A stretch of DNA of 64,000 nucleotides, taken from the NCBI RefSeq assembly GCF_017163935.1, contig NZ_JABVZR010000001.1, positions 1,860,001-1,924,000 of the forward strand. Reading direction: 5' to 3'. Position 1 is the stretch's first letter, and the number at the start of each line of letters is the position of its first letter. The notes beneath the pieces are model-generated. The model was given only the letters and a program-made list of their open reading frames with translations, did not search any database and had not been told where the DNA came from. Positions 17,347 through 23,419 of this stretch are shown here, piece after piece. A program made the translations under genes and the position numbers. Origin of the DNA: Novosphingobium terrae. Lineage in GTDB: Bacteria; Pseudomonadota; Alphaproteobacteria; Sphingomonadales; Sphingomonadaceae.

Positions 17347-17364
17347 GCCGCAGGAATTTGCGGC
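17347..17364 (-). promoter_or_regulatory. Leader hairpin before precursor 2
   Basis: In the 5' UTR, GCCGC and GCGGC (17347-17351 and 17360-17364) pair around an AAATTCCT loop just upstream of the GAGGAG ribosome binding site. The same loop, with a base-pair change in the stem, precedes precursor 1. The hairpin may set mRNA stability or ribosome access. Confidence 0.65.
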
Positions 17365-17397
17365 TTGAGAAGAATAGTTGAGGGTAGCATGATTGAG

Positions 17398-17432
17398 AAA
17401 TTTATACGTAATATATATTGATTTTATAATTT
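17398..17432 (-). promoter_or_regulatory. Duplicated AT-rich upstream element of precursor 2
   Basis: Read on the minus strand, the segment begins AAATTATAAAATC and ends CGTATAAATTT, with a variable middle. It is nearly identical to 17771-17805 before precursor 1, and sits 67-102 bp upstream of the start codon. Just downstream on the minus strand is a GCTA-containing -10-like sequence. It is probably a promoter UP/-35 region or an operator; the neighbouring GntR protein is a candidate binder. Confidence 0.6.
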
Positions 17433-17520
17433 CAGATCTTTGCTTGATTGATATAATTCGATTATTTATGGTATCTCTAATTCTGGCCCGAGGGCTTGGT
17501 GCCAGGATGGTCGTGGTCCA

Positions 17521-17557
17521 ATCAAAAGAAATGGCGCGCAGTCTGAGACTGCGCGCC
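17521..17557 (-). terminator. Intrinsic terminator after precursor 1
   Basis: A perfect 11-bp stem (GGCGCGCAGTC at 17533-17543, complement at 17547-17557) with a 3-base loop is followed on the minus strand by ATTTCTTTT. It lies 21 bp after the stop of precursor 1. This is the only precursor hairpin with a U-rich tail, so precursor 1 is probably a mostly monocistronic transcript. Confidence 0.85.
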
Positions 17558-17578
17558 ACTTTCGGGGGACTGGCTTGG

Positions 17579-17698
17579 TCAGTCGTCGGACAGGCCAGGC
17601 TCGTCGCGGCCGAGCAGTTCGTCACCAACGGGAATGGCGCCGCCCTGGGTTTCCGAGCTGGCGGTGCCGAGGTCGATCAGTTCGTCATGATGAGTCAT
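17579..17698 (-). CDS. Lasso peptide precursor 1
   Basis: The product is 39 residues with a GAGGAG ribosome binding site. The short leader MTHHDELIDLGTASSETQ carries the L-I-D-L-G-x-A-S-S motif recognised by the RRE and Thr at -2, the usual determinant for lasso leader processing. The predicted 21-residue core begins GGAIPVGDELLG and ends PGLSDD, giving a Gly1-Asp8 (or Glu9) ring. It is the most upstream precursor, has its own promoter-like element and ends in a strong terminator. The GRD and GLSDD parts of the tail are shared with precursor 3. Confidence 0.92.
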   Translation of the reverse strand: MTHHDELIDLGTASSETQGGAIPVGDELLGRDEPGLSDD

Positions 17699-17717
17699 GA
17701 TACACTCCTCTTCAAAT

Positions 17718-17737
17718 GGTCGCAGGGATTTGCGACC
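17718..17737 (-). promoter_or_regulatory. Leader hairpin before precursor 1
   Basis: GGTCGC and GCGACC (17718-17723 and 17732-17737) pair around an AAATCCCT loop, 19 bases upstream of the precursor 1 ATG and directly before its ribosome binding site. Compared with precursor 2, a T-A pair has changed to C-G, a compensatory change that supports a real RNA structure. Confidence 0.68.
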
Positions 17738-17750
17738 GGACGGAGTGTAA

Positions 17751-17805
17751 GGCGATGGTATAGCAATAGAAAATTTATACGGATTCTATATCGATTTTAT
17801 AATTT
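17751..17805 (-). promoter_or_regulatory. Promoter-like region of precursor 1
   Basis: The conserved AT-rich element (17771-17805 on the minus strand, AAATTATAAAATC ... CGTATAAATTT) is followed by TTGCTATACC, which resembles an alphaproteobacterial -10 with a GCTA core. It lies between the gntR stop (17829) and precursor 1. The element is repeated before precursor 2. Confidence 0.6.
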
Positions 17806-17828
17806 TTGGCAGCCACCTTCTTGAAAAG

Positions 17829-18440
17829 TCACGGTACTTGATAGAGCGCGACAAGGATGTTTGCCACGGCGTGACGCCGGCGGCGGTGATACTGTGCGAT
17901 GTTGCGTTGAATGGCGCCGTGGTCGAGATCTGCGATCCGGGCGAGGAGATCGACCAGCTCCTTATCGCCATCTTCAATGACATGACTCTCGGCCAGACGA
18001 ACCCTGTGCAGCTTGGCGTTGAGCTGCACGATAGCCCTTCCATGCTCCGGATTGGTGGAGCGGCGTCCGATCCGTGCGAAGAGGTCACCGGTGCGGGTCG
18101 CAATGTCCACGCCATGATAGGCGAGCTGGATACCATCGATCTCCCGAGGGTGGCGCGGCCAGTACCTCACGGCGAGGGTAAGAAGCTGGGCTGACCAGTC
18201 ATAGCGATGCTGGAGGCTCCGTTCTTCAAGGAAGGGCAGGTTGAACCCGCCGCTGGAACGTGCCTCCACCATCCCTTCGCCGGTCAGCAGGTGCAGCGCT
18301 TCGCGCACCGGTGTGGCACTGGCCGAGAGCCTTTCGGCAAGGAGTGCTGGATCGAGGCGATCCCCCGGACGCATGTCTTCGCCGCGCAGCAATTGGCGCA
18401 AGGCGGCAAGGACGCGATCTGTTGTGGTTCCGGCGCTCAT
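17829..18440 (-). CDS. GntR-family transcriptional regulator
   Basis: The product is 203 residues. The N-terminal winged HTH (about 5-70) has the GntR pattern: GDRLDPALLAERLSASATPVREALHLLTGEGMVEARSSGGFNL. The C-terminal helical domain (about 80-200) resembles FCD/VanR-type effector domains, with His and Asp residues such as AKLHRVRLAESHVIEDGDKELVDLL. Its ATG overlaps the phyH stop (ATGA), so it belongs to the luxI-phyH-gntR operon, and it lies directly upstream of the first lasso precursor. It probably represses or activates this operon or the precursor promoters; the ligand is unknown. Confidence 0.85.
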   Translation of the reverse strand: MSAGTTTDRVLAALRQLLRGEDMRPGDRLDPALLAERLSASATPVREALHLLTGEGMVEARSSGGFNLPFLEERSLQHRYDWSAQLLTLAVRYWPRHPREIDGIQLAYHGVDIATRTGDLFARIGRRSTNPEHGRAIVQLNAKLHRVRLAESHVIEDGDKELVDLLARIADLDHGAIQRNIAQYHRRRRHAVANILVALYQVP

Positions 18441-19333
18441 AGCTCCTCCGCCGCGGCATCCGGGCCGCGCTCCCTGTTATAGGCCTCGATCAGCCGCTCC
18501 TGATCGGGCCGCAGGGCGTCGATGGCCCCCAGTCGTTTCCGGACATGGGAACCCAGCAGCACGGAGGGGCACTGCCCTTCGAAGTTGCCGAGGTTCGGGC
18601 GGTGCTGGCGATAGCCGACAAGCGCGGCCAGCTCCGGCGAGAAGGTTTTGGCGACCTCTGGCGGGTAAGCGAGCCATTGGTTTTCATAGGGTTTGAGCCA
18701 GCCGAGGCTGTAGCCGATGACGATGCCGCGTCGGACTTCGTCGGTGAGGTTCGGGCCGGCCCCGTGGAGCGCCGAGCCCAGGAAGAGCAGTGCCGAACCC
18801 GGTTTCATCTCCACGGCCACGGGTTTGCTCGCCGGATCCTGATCGAGCGCCCTGGCGCCGTGAGAACTGGGCCAGACCCGCGTGGCGCCGTTTTCCTTGG
18901 TGAAGGTTGTGATCGGCCACATCACATTGACCAGATATTCGACCTCGCCAACGGGACCGCGCCACATATCCTGGTCGCGATGCGGCATCTGGGCCGGCGC
19001 GCCGGGATGGATTTCGATGGCCTGTGTGGTGTTGAGCTGGATGCGGTCGCACCAGGGCAGCAGCAGCTTTTCGACCACGCCCAGCACCGTCAGATGCTGG
19101 ACCAGACTTTTGGCAAGACTGGAGCGGATCAGCAGGCGGCCGAAGCGTTTGGTCGTCGAACCATAGAAGCCCCCCTGGCTGAAGGGCGTTTCCCGGAAAT
19201 CCTCTTCAAGATCGCGTTCGAGCTGGTGAATGAGCCCGGCGGCGACGGCATTCTTGATGACGCAATAGCCCTGGCTTTGTAGAGCGGCGGCATATTGGGC
19301 GATAGCCTGTTCGAGGGCGACGGTTTTGATCAT
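18437..19333 (-). CDS. Phytanoyl-CoA dioxygenase family protein
   Basis: The product is 298 residues from the ATG at 19333, 11 bp after the luxI stop; the frame is open further upstream only as an antisense-like extension through luxI. It contains the Fe(II)/2-oxoglutarate dioxygenase fold with MPHRDQDMW (His-x-Asp metal motif), FLGSALHGAGPNLT (distal His) and VRRGIVIGYSLGWLKPYENQ. The substrate is unknown. Known: a PhyH gene next to luxI and luxR recurs in Novosphingobium and relatives, where it may modify the signal or be a conserved output gene. The stop overlaps gntR. Confidence 0.88.
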   Translation of the reverse strand: MIKTVALEQAIAQYAAALQSQGYCVIKNAVAAGLIHQLERDLEEDFRETPFSQGGFYGSTTKRFGRLLIRSSLAKSLVQHLTVLGVVEKLLLPWCDRIQLNTTQAIEIHPGAPAQMPHRDQDMWRGPVGEVEYLVNVMWPITTFTKENGATRVWPSSHGARALDQDPASKPVAVEMKPGSALLFLGSALHGAGPNLTDEVRRGIVIGYSLGWLKPYENQWLAYPPEVAKTFSPELAALVGYRQHRPNLGNFEGQCPSVLLGSHVRKRLGAIDALRPDQERLIEAYNRERGPDAAAEEL

Positions 19334-19344
19334 GTTGCTCTCCT

Positions 19345-19959
19345 TCAGGCGGCAAGAAAGTTCTCGCCCGGCAGGGCGGAGGAGACGATGCCGTTTGCCG
19401 CCAGCAGGCCGGGCGTGCGCGCGGTGATCTCGATGCGCAACGCCATCAGGCCGGCCGTGTCGGCAAGGCTGGGCGGTCCGAGCGGTTTGCAATCCCACCC
19501 GAAGTTCAGGATCTTGTGCCCCCAGGCCCGCTCGGCGATCGCGACATAGGATCGGATCCCGTGTTCCAGCGCATAATTTGCGAGCCCGCACACCAGATTG
19601 TCCCGGACCTGCCTGCGCTCGGTGGCATTGAGCCGCCGATCGAGACAGAAGCGGGTGATCTCCAGGATATCGGGCCCACATGGCGGCGCCTCTTCGCAAA
19701 GCTGCGGGTAGAGGTCGCCGAGGATATGCGGGCCCGTGGTCTTGAGCAGGCGAGCTGAACCAAGATGGTTTCCATCGGCCTCACTCATGATGATGTAGTC
19801 GGCATCCGGATTGTCGAACTGGTCGATCTCATAGCGCTCGGCCAGCACCGGCACGTCCCATTTGAGCAGATCGACAAAGACGGCTTTGCGCGCGGCGAAC
19901 ATCGAGCGCAACACCTCTTCCCGGATGCCTTCGAGCTTCGATTGATGGCGTTGAAACAT
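19345..19959 (-). CDS. Acyl-homoserine-lactone synthase (LuxI family)
   Basis: The product is 204 residues, normal for LuxI. Conserved positions are visible: Arg24 and Phe28 in FAARKAVFVD, Trp34, Glu44/Asp46/Asp49 in RYEIDQFDN, Arg70 in GSARLLKTT, and Glu100-x-x-Arg103 in EITRFCLD. It makes an N-acyl-homoserine lactone from S-adenosylmethionine and an acyl carrier. It lies 85 bp downstream of the luxR-type gene on the same strand and starts the luxI-phyH-gntR operon that leads toward the lasso precursors. The acyl chain cannot be predicted from sequence. Confidence 0.93.
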   Translation of the reverse strand: MFQRHQSKLEGIREEVLRSMFAARKAVFVDLLKWDVPVLAERYEIDQFDNPDADYIIMSEADGNHLGSARLLKTTGPHILGDLYPQLCEEAPPCGPDILEITRFCLDRRLNATERRQVRDNLVCGLANYALEHGIRSYVAIAERAWGHKILNFGWDCKPLGPPSLADTAGLMALRIEITARTPGLLAANGIVSSALPGENFLAA

Positions 19960-20044
19960 GGACTTGGCTCCTCATGCTGAGGGGCGCAAGTGTCGGTGAG
20001 ATGGTTCCGCTAGGGTATCCCGGAAAAGGGTGATGGCTTATGGT

Positions 20045-20785
20045 TTACAATTTGGACACCATGATAGCGCCGTCCAACAGCGCGAAGGCCACAAGAGATG
20101 TGCGCTTCTTCACCCCGTAACGCTCGCAGGCATTTTTGATATGGCTTGCCACGGTTTCTTCGGCGAGACCGAGAATCTCACCGATCTGGCGATCATTCAG
20201 CCCGCGTGCGACCAGTTGCACACAGGCCAGCTGTTGCGGGGTCAATTTGGGGCGCAGTTCAGCGGGCATCGCGTTTCTCCCTGGCCACAGCCGGTGCGCA
20301 GCGGCAAAGATCATAAGTCCGGCAAGCTGCGCCAGACCCTGTTTGACAGAATCGATCATGAAGCCGCTCTCTGCCGAAAAGGTGCAGGAGCAGTGCAGTC
20401 CGCCCGCGAGGTTGGTCGGGATCGTGAAGCCCTCGCCGATGCCCTGGATGCGTCCCAATCGCATGATGGTGTCATCACGGTCATTGAGGCGGATCAGCTC
20501 CGCCATATTGGACCACCAGAAGCCGGCGGGCGTCATATGGCTTGCCCGATGAACCGGGTCGACGAGCCCATAGGCGTTACGTTGGTAATAATTGACCCAG
20601 GGGGACGGATAGTTGGTGAGGCAGATCGGGTTCGGCGACGCTGCAAGATCGACGTGGTGGGTAATCGCGAAAAAGCGAAAGCCCAGCCACTGGGTCACAT
20701 CTGCTGTCGCATTGATGAGATCTGCTGCTGTTCGACTGGTTTCAACGACGCGCTTGAATTGCGTTACGATCCTTTCGATGCCCAT
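20045..20785 (-). CDS. LuxR-family quorum-sensing regulator
   Basis: The product is 246 residues from the ATG at 20785; a TTG at 20818 would add 11 residues. The N-terminal autoinducer-binding domain (about 10-165) has the expected aromatic and acidic residues (WVNYYQRNAYGLVDPVH, PAGFWWS, GFTIPTNLAGG). The C-terminal HTH (about 180-240; PQQLACVQLVARGLNDRQIGEILGLAEETVASHIKNA) is of the LuxR type. It should bind the lactone made by the neighbouring LuxI product and regulate luxI-phyH-gntR, and perhaps the lasso genes. A 20-bp dyad lies at 20903-20922, upstream of it. Confidence 0.9.
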   Translation of the reverse strand: MGIERIVTQFKRVVETSRTAADLINATADVTQWLGFRFFAITHHVDLAASPNPICLTNYPSPWVNYYQRNAYGLVDPVHRASHMTPAGFWWSNMAELIRLNDRDDTIMRLGRIQGIGEGFTIPTNLAGGLHCSCTFSAESGFMIDSVKQGLAQLAGLMIFAAAHRLWPGRNAMPAELRPKLTPQQLACVQLVARGLNDRQIGEILGLAEETVASHIKNACERYGVKKRTSLVAFALLDGAIMVSKL

Positions 20786-20902
20786 AAGGCACGTCTTCAA
20801 CCCCGGGCGGTGTTTCAAGCCGCCGGACTCCCGAGGTTGCCCTTTCCTCGTATGAAGATCCAGGATCGGGTTCTCAAGCCAATCCAGAATAGTGAGTGTC
20901 GC

Positions 20903-20922
20903 AAAAGTGTCATATCACTTTT
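20903..20922. promoter_or_regulatory. 20-bp dyad, possible LuxR-type operator
   Basis: The sequence AAAAGTG-TCATAT-CACTTTT is a perfect 7-bp inverted repeat with a 6-base centre, exactly the length of a lux box, though not of the classical CTG-rich consensus. It is about 118 bp upstream of the luxR ATG and before the DUF2285 remnant on the other strand. The binder is unknown. Confidence 0.5.
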
Positions 20923-21044
20923 CCCGGCGTTGGCTTGTAATAATTTACATACATTGCTGCTTTGTGTGAATGAGGAGTTCTTGTCGGTTTGGGGCGATCT
21001 GTCCGCTCCGGTACCAAATTAGGTATGTCCCGCAGGATTTCCGC

Positions 21045-21837
21045 ATGAAGGAAATCGCGGGCCGCTCGCCTCGGGAAAGCTGGCGCGACGACAGCTTCTA
21101 TCGCGGCCTGCGCGGCCTCGATCGGGCCGGGCTGATGTGGGAGTGGCTGCGGCGCGACCGCGACTATATTGCCTGGTATGCCGGCGCCAGCGCCGCGACC
21201 CGGGCCAGCGGCACGCCGGCGTGCTGGGGGCTGCACTTTCGCCGAAGATCCCGATCACCCGGCCCCTCTGGCCAGGGTGATTTGGAGTGCTGACCTCGAT
21301 CCGGCCATCCTGCCTGTTGCGGTGGGCGTGCAGGACAGTGGTGTTCCCGACGCGGACACGATCGCGCTGCGTGATCTGGCGCCCTGGTTGACGATTGCGA
21401 CCGATATCGGGGGAACAGAGCATGTCCTCCTCTCCGACGGCTGGCATCATATCAGGCTGGATGTCGTTGAAGGGAGCCTTTTGGGGCGTGATCTGGTGCG
21501 CTTTCACTATCGGCTGGACGGAATAGCGACCGCTGAAGGGTTGGTCCCTACGCTTCGGCGATTTCTTGCCCTGTGCCGAATGCGGCGGTTTCCGACCACG
21601 ATGTTTCCGATTGATCCTCGCATGGATCGCGGGCTGGATATGCTGCGGGTCCATGACGCCCTCGAAGACGGGGCTAGCCAGCGCGAGATCGCGGGCGTTC
21701 TATTCGGAGAGGAGCGGATCACAGCCGAATGGACGGGGGCCTCTGATTCGCTTCGCTCGCGGGTTCGTCGGCTGGTCACGGATGCCCGAACCATGGCCTG
21801 CGGTGGTTATCGGCGGTTGCTGCGCGGCATGAAGTAG
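21045..21837 (+). pseudogene. DUF2285-type regulator, frameshifted
   Basis: The first part (from ATG 21045: MKEIAGRSPRESWRDDSFY ... DYIAWYAGAS ... CWGLHF) is the N-terminal domain found in DUF2285 proteins. The rest (AEDPDHPAPLARVIWSADLDPA ... DMLRVHDALEDGASQREIAGVLFGEERI, then the C-terminal HTH) continues in another frame. One extra T in the TTT near 21238-21240 explains the break; deleting it joins LHF to AEDPD. Such proteins are typical of proteobacterial integrative elements, near parA and excisionase genes. It may be inactive or the indel may be a sequencing error. Confidence 0.75.
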
Positions 21838-22040
21838 ATGAGGCAAGATCATGACTATCGATTTCATAACAACTGTGAGTGCGCGATGAGCGCTCAAGTG
21901 GATGTATGTTGGTAACAGGGAGTGCGGAAAAGGGCGAAGTTGGCAGGCGGCCGCATCCCTATCGCCTCATCGACTTGCATTCGGATCCTGATGATGATCC
22001 TCTCTTGCCGCCCGCTCCAGGGCATTGGGGATATCCATCC

Positions 22041-23015
22041 ATGCGAAACCTGCTGACGACGGCACTTGCCTGCGCCATTGGTCTTGTCGTTTCCTCGCCG
22101 GCCTCAGCCGATCCCGAGCTATTGCCCTATACTCAGCTCGATCAGGCGCGAACCGCCTGGCAAGGGGCGCAATATCTCTATGGGTCGGGAGAATCTGCGG
22201 CGATCAGCCGGGCGTCCTATGCCAGCCTGACCACCTATGTTCTCTCGGAACTCAAGGGAGCCCGGTTGCACAAGCCGTTGCATTCGGTGGTGCTTGCAAA
22301 AGAGGCCGACAAACCAGGCGCTCCGTGCAGCGGCGATGTTGTATGTACGGTTGAGCACCGGTCGTTTACACCGTGTCGGCCGGGCATGAAGGCGGCGGTG
22401 GTTTTCGATGCCGATGAGACGCTTCTGCTCAACATCGGCGCGGAGTATGCCGCCACAGTCAACGATCAGGGCTACACCACTGCCCGCTGGGAGCGCTGGG
22501 AAAGCGAAGGCACGCAAGCTGTCGCGGCTGTGCCCGGGGCAGTTGAGGCCCTTGCCACGCTGCGCGCCAAGGGGGTGAAGATCATCGTGATCTCCAACCG
22601 GGATGCGACATCGCCGACCGATCCGACGTCCCATAAGGATCTGAGCCAGTTTACGGTCGAGGCCCTGGCCAACGCCAAGCTTGGATCTTTCGTGCACGAG
22701 GGGAAGGATCAGAACCTTTTCCTGGGGAAGGAACATGGTGACACCGGCACCCTCAAGGACGGGCGGCGCGCCCATGTCGCAGAACGCTACTGTGTGATCG
22801 CCATGGTTGGCGATCAGCTCGGCGATTTCAGCGATCGCTTTTCCGGGCCGAAGATGCAGCCGAAGCGTGCGATGGTGGACAAGATTGCTCTGTGGGGCAG
22901 GGGCTGGTTCCTGCTCCCCAATCCTGTCTATGGCTCGGCCACGCCCTATCCCGGCGACGTCACGGATGTTTTTCCCGACCCGCAGACGCACTGGGTCGAT
23001 AAGCCCGCACAATAG
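22041..23015 (+). CDS. Class C-type HAD acid phosphatase, secreted
   Basis: The product is 324 residues with a signal peptide (MRNLLTTALACAIGLVVSSPASA). The HAD motif I is VFDADETLL (nucleophile and acid/base Asp pair). Motif II is ISNRD, and VGDQLGDFSDRF supplies the C-terminal metal-binding Asp residues, as in the 5'-nucleotidase e(P4)/class C acid phosphatase family. There is no lipobox Cys, so it should be a soluble periplasmic enzyme that dephosphorylates nucleotides or other phosphomonoesters. It stands alone between the frameshifted DUF2285 gene and the OLD nuclease. Confidence 0.87.
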   Translation: MRNLLTTALACAIGLVVSSPASADPELLPYTQLDQARTAWQGAQYLYGSGESAAISRASYASLTTYVLSELKGARLHKPLHSVVLAKEADKPGAPCSGDVVCTVEHRSFTPCRPGMKAAVVFDADETLLLNIGAEYAATVNDQGYTTARWERWESEGTQAVAAVPGAVEALATLRAKGVKIIVISNRDATSPTDPTSHKDLSQFTVEALANAKLGSFVHEGKDQNLFLGKEHGDTGTLKDGRRAHVAERYCVIAMVGDQLGDFSDRFSGPKMQPKRAMVDKIALWGRGWFLLPNPVYGSATPYPGDVTDVFPDPQTHWVDKPAQ

Positions 23016-23206
23016 GGGCGATCGCCTTCACCGCCCGGTTTTGCAGCGGGAGACCTGACGGCCGCTTCACGTTCGAACGCCTGATGTTGCTCGCCGCAAT
23101 GTCGGGCGTTCTATCGATGATGGCTGGTGCGTTGTGATGCCCAGGATGTGCTGCCTATCGCTAAGGCCTGTGCGGGGCTCACGGCCTGGCGCCACGATGG
23201 GGCCCG

Positions 23207-23233
23207 AAAAAAAGGCCAGTCGCGAGACTGGCC
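23207..23233 (-). terminator. Intrinsic terminator (minus strand)
   Basis: An 8-bp perfect stem (GGCCAGTC / GACTGGCC at 23214-23221 and 23226-23233) with a 4-base loop is followed on the minus strand by seven Ts. It lies 187 bp beyond the stop of the OLD nuclease gene and is the likely end of that transcript. Confidence 0.8.
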
Positions 23234-23419
23234 CATTCAGAAGTTTGGGAGAGGATGCCTGAAAGGCGAGGCTCCTTTCGCACCATGGTATGCCTGTCTC
23301 AAGTGCAATGACTGCAACGGTTCGTGCGTTTGCGATGATGATGGGCGAGGCATAGCGGCGTCTTATTATCCTGCGCAGCGGGGCAGTCAGGCGTCCTGCC
23401 TTCTGGTTCGCTGACCGGA

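Noticed and set aside
19334..19699. 122-codon N-terminal extension of the PhyH protein
   Set aside because: It overlaps luxI on the same strand in another frame and looks like a shadow; ATG 19333 gives the normal PhyH start.
23214..23233. Hairpin considered as part of a tRNA or attachment site
   Set aside because: No cloverleaf or anticodon arm could be drawn; the T tract on the minus strand fits a terminator.
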